Shown piece by piece: positions 33,726-37,448 of a DNA stretch of 37,448 nucleotides. The notes under the pieces were generated by a model. That model was not told the origin of the DNA, made no database searches, and saw only the letters and a program-made list of their open reading frames with translations. The position numbers were made by a program, and so were the translations under genes. Source of the DNA: Treponema sp. (lineage in GTDB: Bacteria > Spirochaetota > Spirochaetia > Treponematales > Breznakiellaceae); contig JAISAQ010000089.1 of assembly GCA_031266775.1 (NCBI GenBank), positions 1-37,448 of the forward strand, read 5' to 3'. Numbering within the stretch: position 1 is the first letter of the stretch; every line of letters begins with the position of its first letter.

Positions 33726-33743
33726 ATTTATACATGCTATGTT
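33715..33743 (+). promoter_or_regulatory. Promoter of the ECF transporter operon (extended -10)
   Basis: TTGACA (33715-33720) and TATGTT (33738-33743) are 17 bases apart, with TGC directly before the -10 box as an extended element. Transcription should start at about 33750. Confidence 0.65.
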
Positions 33744-33759
33744 TTTGTACGAAGAATAA

Positions 33760-33777
33760 GTTTCTATATATAGAAAC
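33760..33777. promoter_or_regulatory. Second 18-bp operator: perfect palindrome
   Basis: GTTTCTATATATAGAAAC is a perfect palindrome about 10 bases after the transcription start. Its centre is 52 bp from the first site, close to five helical turns, so both face the same side of the helix. The layout fits repression by looping or cooperative binding in response to the imported nutrient. Confidence 0.65.
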
Positions 33778-33782
33778 ATAAC

Positions 33783-33796
33783 GGCGGTTCGCCGCC
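33783..33796 (+). other. UUCG-loop hairpin ahead of the ECF ribosome site
   Basis: GGCGG-TTCG-CCGCC forms a 5-bp GC stem with a TTCG tetraloop, ending 4 bases before AAAGGAG. It may influence translation initiation or protect the 5' end. Confidence 0.45.
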
Positions 33797-33813
33797 TAAC
33801 AAAGGAGTAAACC

Positions 33814-34443
33814 ATGAAAACTGTCGAAAGGGCCGTACAAACCGAATCAGGCGGCGAAGAACGCGCCGGGGGCGTACAGGCGGCGGGCCGTAAACGGGAA
33901 ATCGCCGAAAAAGCCAAAAAGGGACTGGGGATACGCGAAGTGCTCCTTACCGGCATTTTGCTTGCGGCTGGCGCCGTGCTGAAGTATGTTGCCGGCTCGT
34001 TTATCAACTTCGGGATGAAGCCCAACTTCATCATTGCCATGTACTGTCTTGTCATCCTCCTTATAAGGCCCCGGTTTGCCGAGGCGGTGATCATAGGGAT
34101 TCTTGCCGGGGCCATCTGCCAGTTTTTTCCGGGCCAGCCCTACATCAACTTTGTGAGTGAACTTTTGGGAGCCGCCGCGATGTGCTTCCTCGTCCGCATT
34201 CCGCTTCACACGGGAAAGGTCCCGGTAAAGACACTGCTGTGTACGTTCTTCAGCACCCTGGCAAGCGGCTTCAGTTTTATAGGGATCATGTACCTTGTCT
34301 ACTACGCGGGCGCCGACATTACCCCCACGCCGCTGGCGGTTTTTCTTGCCATTATTCTGGGAACGGCCTGCATCAACTCCGTCATAGTGCAGATGCTGTA
34401 CCTGCCGATGCGGCTCATCCTCAAAATAAAGGACGGCGAATGA
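33814..34443 (+). CDS. ECF transporter substrate-binding (S) component, TrpP-like
   Basis: The 209-residue membrane protein starts at ATG 33814 with AAAGGAG upstream. After a charged 40-residue N-terminus it has six predicted spans, beginning IREVLLTGILLAAGAVLKYVAG. The pattern INFGMKPNFIIAMYCLVILLI followed by AVIIGILAGAICQFFPGQPYINFVSELLGA resembles S components of the TrpP (tryptophan) kind, including the GxxxDF-like turn and the conserved Pro-Gly-Asn/Tyr segment. Substrate is uncertain: an amino acid such as tryptophan or a vitamin. It is the first gene of a full S-A-A'-T operon under two palindromic operators, so substrate-dependent repression is likely. Confidence 0.75.
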   Translation: MKTVERAVQTESGGEERAGGVQAAGRKREIAEKAKKGLGIREVLLTGILLAAGAVLKYVAGSFINFGMKPNFIIAMYCLVILLIRPRFAEAVIIGILAGAICQFFPGQPYINFVSELLGAAAMCFLVRIPLHTGKVPVKTLLCTFFSTLASGFSFIGIMYLVYYAGADITPTPLAVFLAIILGTACINSVIVQMLYLPMRLILKIKDGE

Positions 34444-35294
34444 TCAGCATCCGGGACCTGAGTTTCCGCTACCGGGGAAGGGAAACATACGCCCTTTCAA
34501 ACATAAACATGGAAATTCCCGACGGCGAATTTTTGGGGATCATAGGGCCGGGCGGCGCGGGGAAATCGACCCTCATCTGCGCGGTAAACGGCGTGGTTCC
34601 CCATCACTACTCAGGCGATTTTTACGGCGAGGTTATTGTAGAAGGCCATGACACCGCGGAGGCGGGGCCCGAGACCATAGCCCGCTGTACGGGAAGCGTG
34701 TTTCAGGATATTGACGGCCAGATGACTTCTTCCGTTGTGGAAGACGAGATCCTCTTCGGCCTTGAAAATTTCGGCGTTCCCCGCGAAGAAATAGGGGAAC
34801 GCATGGAAGAGGCGCTTCTGGCGGCGGGCATAGGGGATCTTCGGGAACGGAACGTTTATTCGCTGAGCGGCGGGCAAAAACAAAAAGTGATCATCGCCGC
34901 CGTTACCGCCCTGCGCCCCAGGATCATGCTGCTTGACGAGGCGACAGGCGAACTTGATCCTGTTTCAAGCAGGAACATCTTTGAATTCCTCCGCCGCCTC
35001 AACGGTGAATACGGGATCACCGTCATTGCCGTAGAACAGAAGATCATGCTTCTGTGCGAATTCGCAAAACGCCTCGCGGTAATGGACAAAGGCCGCGTCA
35101 TCCTTTCAGGCAGCGTAAGGGAAGTGCTACAGCACGCACAGGAACTTGAAGACGCGGGGGTGAACATTCCCCGCGTAACAACGCTCGCGCGAAGGCTCAG
35201 GTCGGGCGGGTTTTACGGCGGGGAACTTCCGTGGAACCTTCCCATGGCCTGTACCATGATGAGGAGTATTGTACATGAACATGCTTCGCCTTGA
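34440..35294 (+). CDS. ecfA1: ECF transporter ATPase A component
   Basis: The 284-residue ATPase starts at ATG 34440, overlapping the S-component stop as ATGA. Walker A is GPGGAGKST (36-44), the Q-loop is VFQD (87-90), the signature is LSGGQKQK (142-149) and Walker B is IMLLDE (162-167). The segment VFQDIDGQMTSSVVEDEILFGLEN matches the ECF A subfamily, which differs from ordinary ABC importers. It energises the S/T membrane pair together with the second ATPase. The C-terminal 60 residues extend beyond the nucleotide-binding domain. Confidence 0.92.
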   Translation: MISIRDLSFRYRGRETYALSNINMEIPDGEFLGIIGPGGAGKSTLICAVNGVVPHHYSGDFYGEVIVEGHDTAEAGPETIARCTGSVFQDIDGQMTSSVVEDEILFGLENFGVPREEIGERMEEALLAAGIGDLRERNVYSLSGGQKQKVIIAAVTALRPRIMLLDEATGELDPVSSRNIFEFLRRLNGEYGITVIAVEQKIMLLCEFAKRLAVMDKGRVILSGSVREVLQHAQELEDAGVNIPRVTTLARRLRSGGFYGGELPWNLPMACTMMRSIVHEHASP

Positions 35295-36063
35295 GAACGC
35301 GGGCTTCGGCTACGGCCGGAGCATGGCGGTAACGGATATTTCCTTCAGCCTTGAAGAAGGGGAATTCGCCGTCCTTCTGGGTGAAAACGGCGCGGGAAAA
35401 TCGACCCTTTGCCGGCTCTGCGGAGGCCTTGTCAAACCGTCTTCGGGAAGGGTGATAAACAGCGGACAGGACACCAGAACGGCAAAGGCCAGCCTTCTTG
35501 CCCGGAACACGGGCTTTCTCTTCCAGAACCCCGACCGCCAGATCTGCCGGAACACCGTCCGGGAGGAAATAATGTTCGGCCTTGAATACACCGCGGGCGG
35601 CGGGAATGAAAGGGAGCGCCGCTGTGATGAAATGCTCGAGCTTCTTTCCCTTGACGGCTCCGCCGATCCTTTCAGCATGAGCCGGGGAGAACGGCAAAAA
35701 ACCGCGCTCGCGTCGGTACTGGCAAGGAAGCCTTCGCTCCTTATCCTTGACGAACCGACCACGGGCCTTGATTACCGCGAATGCGTAACCATCATGGAAG
35801 CAGTCTCGGCCCTTCACCGCGAAGGGACGGCCGTCCTCATGATCACCCACGACATGGAAATCGCCGCCGATTTTGCCGTGCGCGCCCTTGTACTTAACCG
35901 GGGCCGCCTTGCCGCGGACGGGCCCATACGGACCATCATGAAAAACAGGACAATCATGGAAGAAGCGTCGCTGCTTCCCGCCCAGATACCGGCCCTTGCC
36001 ATGGAAATGGGGCTTGACGGCGTTTTTACGCTGGATGAAATGTACGCGGCGGCTTCCTCATGA
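35275..36063 (+). CDS. ecfA2: ECF transporter ATPase A' component
   Basis: The 262-residue ATPase starts at ATG 35275, 8 bases after GAGGAG, within the end of the previous gene. Walker A is GENGAGKST (36-44), the Q-loop is LFQNPDRQ (82-89), the signature is the variant MSRGERQK (135-142) in place of LSGGQ, Walker B is LLILDE (155-160), and the switch His is in ITHDME. The degenerate signature is typical of one of the two ECF ATPases, suggesting an asymmetric pair with a single canonical site. Confidence 0.92.
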   Translation: MNMLRLENAGFGYGRSMAVTDISFSLEEGEFAVLLGENGAGKSTLCRLCGGLVKPSSGRVINSGQDTRTAKASLLARNTGFLFQNPDRQICRNTVREEIMFGLEYTAGGGNERERRCDEMLELLSLDGSADPFSMSRGERQKTALASVLARKPSLLILDEPTTGLDYRECVTIMEAVSALHREGTAVLMITHDMEIAADFAVRALVLNRGRLAADGPIRTIMKNRTIMEEASLLPAQIPALAMEMGLDGVFTLDEMYAAASS

Positions 36064-36821
36064 ACGGGCTCCTCGATTATGTACCCGGCAATTCCGTCCT
36101 TCATTCCCTTAACCCGCTTTCCAAGCTGGTCCTTTCCCTTGTCCTTTGCATGTCATGTTTTATTTCGGACAGCCATTTTTTTATCGCGGGAATTATCGCC
36201 CTTGTCTTTCTTATGTCGGCGGCGGCGGGCATTCCGGAACGCCCGGCGCGCATAGTCCGCTCGCTCTCGAAACTGTGCTGCGTCCTCTTCGTCGTTCAGA
36301 TATTTTTTGTACGGGAAGGAACCGTACTCCTCTTCCTGCCTCCGGGCATCCTCATCACGGACAGGGGGCTCCTCTTTTCACTGCTCTTCGTCATGAGGCT
36401 TATAGCCGCCACCCTTCCCCTTGCCCTTATGCTTTCGGTAACGAGAATGAGCGACATCTCGAACGTCCTTACCCGGAACTTCGGAATACCGTACAAATAC
36501 ACCTTTGCCCTTACCACGGCGATGCGCTTCATCCCCCTTTTCGCACAGGAGGCCGCCGCCATCATGGAGGCCCAGACCGCCCGCGGCGTGGAATTTGACA
36601 CAAAAAATTTTTTCAAAAAGACCGCGCTGATCCTGCCCCTCTGCGTTCCCCTCCTCATATCATCGGTACGCAGAATAGAAGGGCTTGCCGTTTCCGCGGA
36701 GCTGCGGGGATTCAGCCTTCGGGGCAGAAAAAACGGCTACAAGCGTTACCGTTTCGGCGCGCCTGACGCCGCGGCGTTTATCCTCGGCGCCCTTGTCATC
36801 GCCGGCGCGGCGATCATTTAG
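36060..36821 (+). CDS. ecfT: ECF transporter transmembrane (T) component
   Basis: The 253-residue protein starts at ATG 36060, overlapping the previous stop as ATGA. It has four to six predicted spans (LVLSLVLCMSCFISD, FFIAGIIALVFLMSAAAGI, LLFSLLFVMRLIAATLPLALML, LILPLCVPLLISSV, AAAFILGALVIAGAAII). Near the C-terminus the two coupling-helix motifs are AQTARGVEF and AELRGFSL, variants of the Ala-Arg-Gly motifs that dock into the ATPases. It completes the transporter. The convergent PstS-like gene begins 76 bases downstream; the gap shows no strong terminator. Confidence 0.9.
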   Translation: MNGLLDYVPGNSVLHSLNPLSKLVLSLVLCMSCFISDSHFFIAGIIALVFLMSAAAGIPERPARIVRSLSKLCCVLFVVQIFFVREGTVLLFLPPGILITDRGLLFSLLFVMRLIAATLPLALMLSVTRMSDISNVLTRNFGIPYKYTFALTTAMRFIPLFAQEAAAIMEAQTARGVEFDTKNFFKKTALILPLCVPLLISSVRRIEGLAVSAELRGFSLRGRKNGYKRYRFGAPDAAAFILGALVIAGAAII

Positions 36822-36897
36822 GGGCGGCTGCCGGGAGGTAACCGTCCCTCTTTCCGGCGTTTGGAAACGGGAACGTCAGGCACAGTTCGATTTATTT

Positions 36898-37448
36898 TTA
36901 GTTTATTTTTACGTACCCCGTTTTCTCGATGATATATTGCCCCTGTCCGGATAAAATCCATTTAATGAATTTCTTTACATTTTCACTTTCATTCCCGGCT
37001 GTAACCGCATAGAATGTCTGGGTAAACGGATATTCGTTAGTCCTTATTGTTTCGCTGGTTGGATACACTCCGTCAATCGATAACAGTTTTATACTCCTGT
37101 TTCTTGTCATCCCGGTGGCGTAAAACAAAAACGAATATCCGATGGCATTTGTGCTATTCCGGTATGACGCAACTTCCTGTATTATTCCCCCCATGCCTTC
37201 TACCATATTTTCTTTTATTGGTTCGGCCAGTTTTTCTTCCTTCATAATTAATTCAAGTATTGTCTGGCTGCCGCTGTTTTTAGGGCGCTGATATGCAACA
37301 ATGTCCGCATTATTACCTCCAAGGCCCTGCCAGTTCGTAATTTGCCCGGAATAAATGGATCGTATGCGGGAAGAGGTCAAGCCGTTTATCGGATTTTCAT
37401 TATTGACAAAGAAAACAAACGCCTCTTTCCCGATTGGCGTTAAATTGA
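36898..37448 (-). CDS. PstS-like phosphate-binding protein (5' partial)
   Basis: The frame is open to the window edge, giving the last 182 or so residues. PIGKEAFVFFVNNENPINGL at the start, then RIRSIYSGQITNWQGLGGNN, AYQRPKNSGSQTILELIM and NAIGYSFLFYATGM are the ordered motifs of the PBP-like phosphate-binding family (IFxGxIxxWxxLGG, RxxxSGTxxxF, aIGYs). It ends with a helix, FIKWILSGQGQYIIEKTGYV. It should be a periplasmic or lipid-anchored binding protein. Its signal peptide and partner genes lie beyond the window. Confidence 0.85.
   Translation of the reverse strand, partial: NLTPIGKEAFVFFVNNENPINGLTSSRIRSIYSGQITNWQGLGGNNADIVAYQRPKNSGSQTILELIMKEEKLAEPIKENMVEGMGGIIQEVASYRNSTNAIGYSFLFYATGMTRNRSIKLLSIDGVYPTSETIRTNEYPFTQTFYAVTAGNESENVKKFIKWILSGQGQYIIEKTGYVKIN

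Noticed and set aside
33663-34115. N-terminal extension of the patatin frame beyond ATG 33662
   Set aside because: It would overlap the divergent ECF promoter and the start of the S-component gene; the conserved patatin sequence begins at 33662.

Overview
The window looks like a chromosomal segment of a spirochaete, most likely a Treponema of the termite-gut type. This is inferred, not proven, from gene style: an adenosylcobalamin-dependent ribonucleotide reductase, paired GH29 fucosidases with a carbohydrate ABC transporter, an ECF transporter, lipoprotein signals of the F-V-S-C type and TTGACA/TATAAT-like promoters. The non-phage genes are visibly GC-rich, while the central phage-derived block is more AT-rich. 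No tRNA, rRNA or CRISPR array was seen.

Layout. 1-352 is the tail of a secreted parallel-beta-helix type protein, followed by a cluster of short repeats (466-638). 651-3006 (minus) is a HAD-family hydrolase overlapped by a GT-B glycosyltransferase. Divergent from it, 3122-8318 (plus) holds a class II ribonucleotide reductase carrying a 165-residue mini-intein directly before its first redox cysteine, then an RNA/DNA methyltransferase. 8330-9214 (minus) is serine O-acetyltransferase and 9366-10838 (plus) is a GH29 alpha-L-fucosidase with its own promoter and a palindrome at the expected transcription start. A truncated IS5-type transposase follows (10912-11052).

11260-26172 (minus) is a long siphovirus-like tail operon. 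In transcription order it has a connector, a small protein, a gp10-like protein, a tail terminator, the tail tube, an assembly chaperone, the tape measure, a distal-tail-like protein, a Gly-rich adhesin, a hub-like protein and three fibre/collar proteins. No terminase, portal, capsid, protease, integrase or recognisable lysis gene is present. The operon starts at a near-consensus promoter whose -10 lies in a perfect palindrome, divergent from a ribbon-helix-helix regulator (26309-26548). A tiny membrane-peptide gene with its own near-consensus promoter runs against the operon at 22940-23023. This tail-only, self-regulated unit is the best candidate for a particle-forming (F-type-tailocin-like) or domesticated system, or else a prophage remnant. 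The connector gene is broken by homopolymer shifts, which weakens the intact-particle reading unless those shifts are sequencing errors.

26735-27527 holds a DUF4468-like lipoprotein and a decayed small gene. 27849-32431 (minus) is a sugar-uptake operon (binding lipoprotein, two permeases, second GH29 fucosidase) preceded by a structured leader of about 270 bases; the two fucosidase loci flank the tail block. 32769-33662 (minus) is a patatin-like phospholipase. 33814-36821 (plus) is a complete ECF transporter operon (S, A, A', T) controlled by a promoter with two 18-bp palindromes 52 bp apart. The window ends in a PstS-like binding protein (36898-37448, minus, partial).
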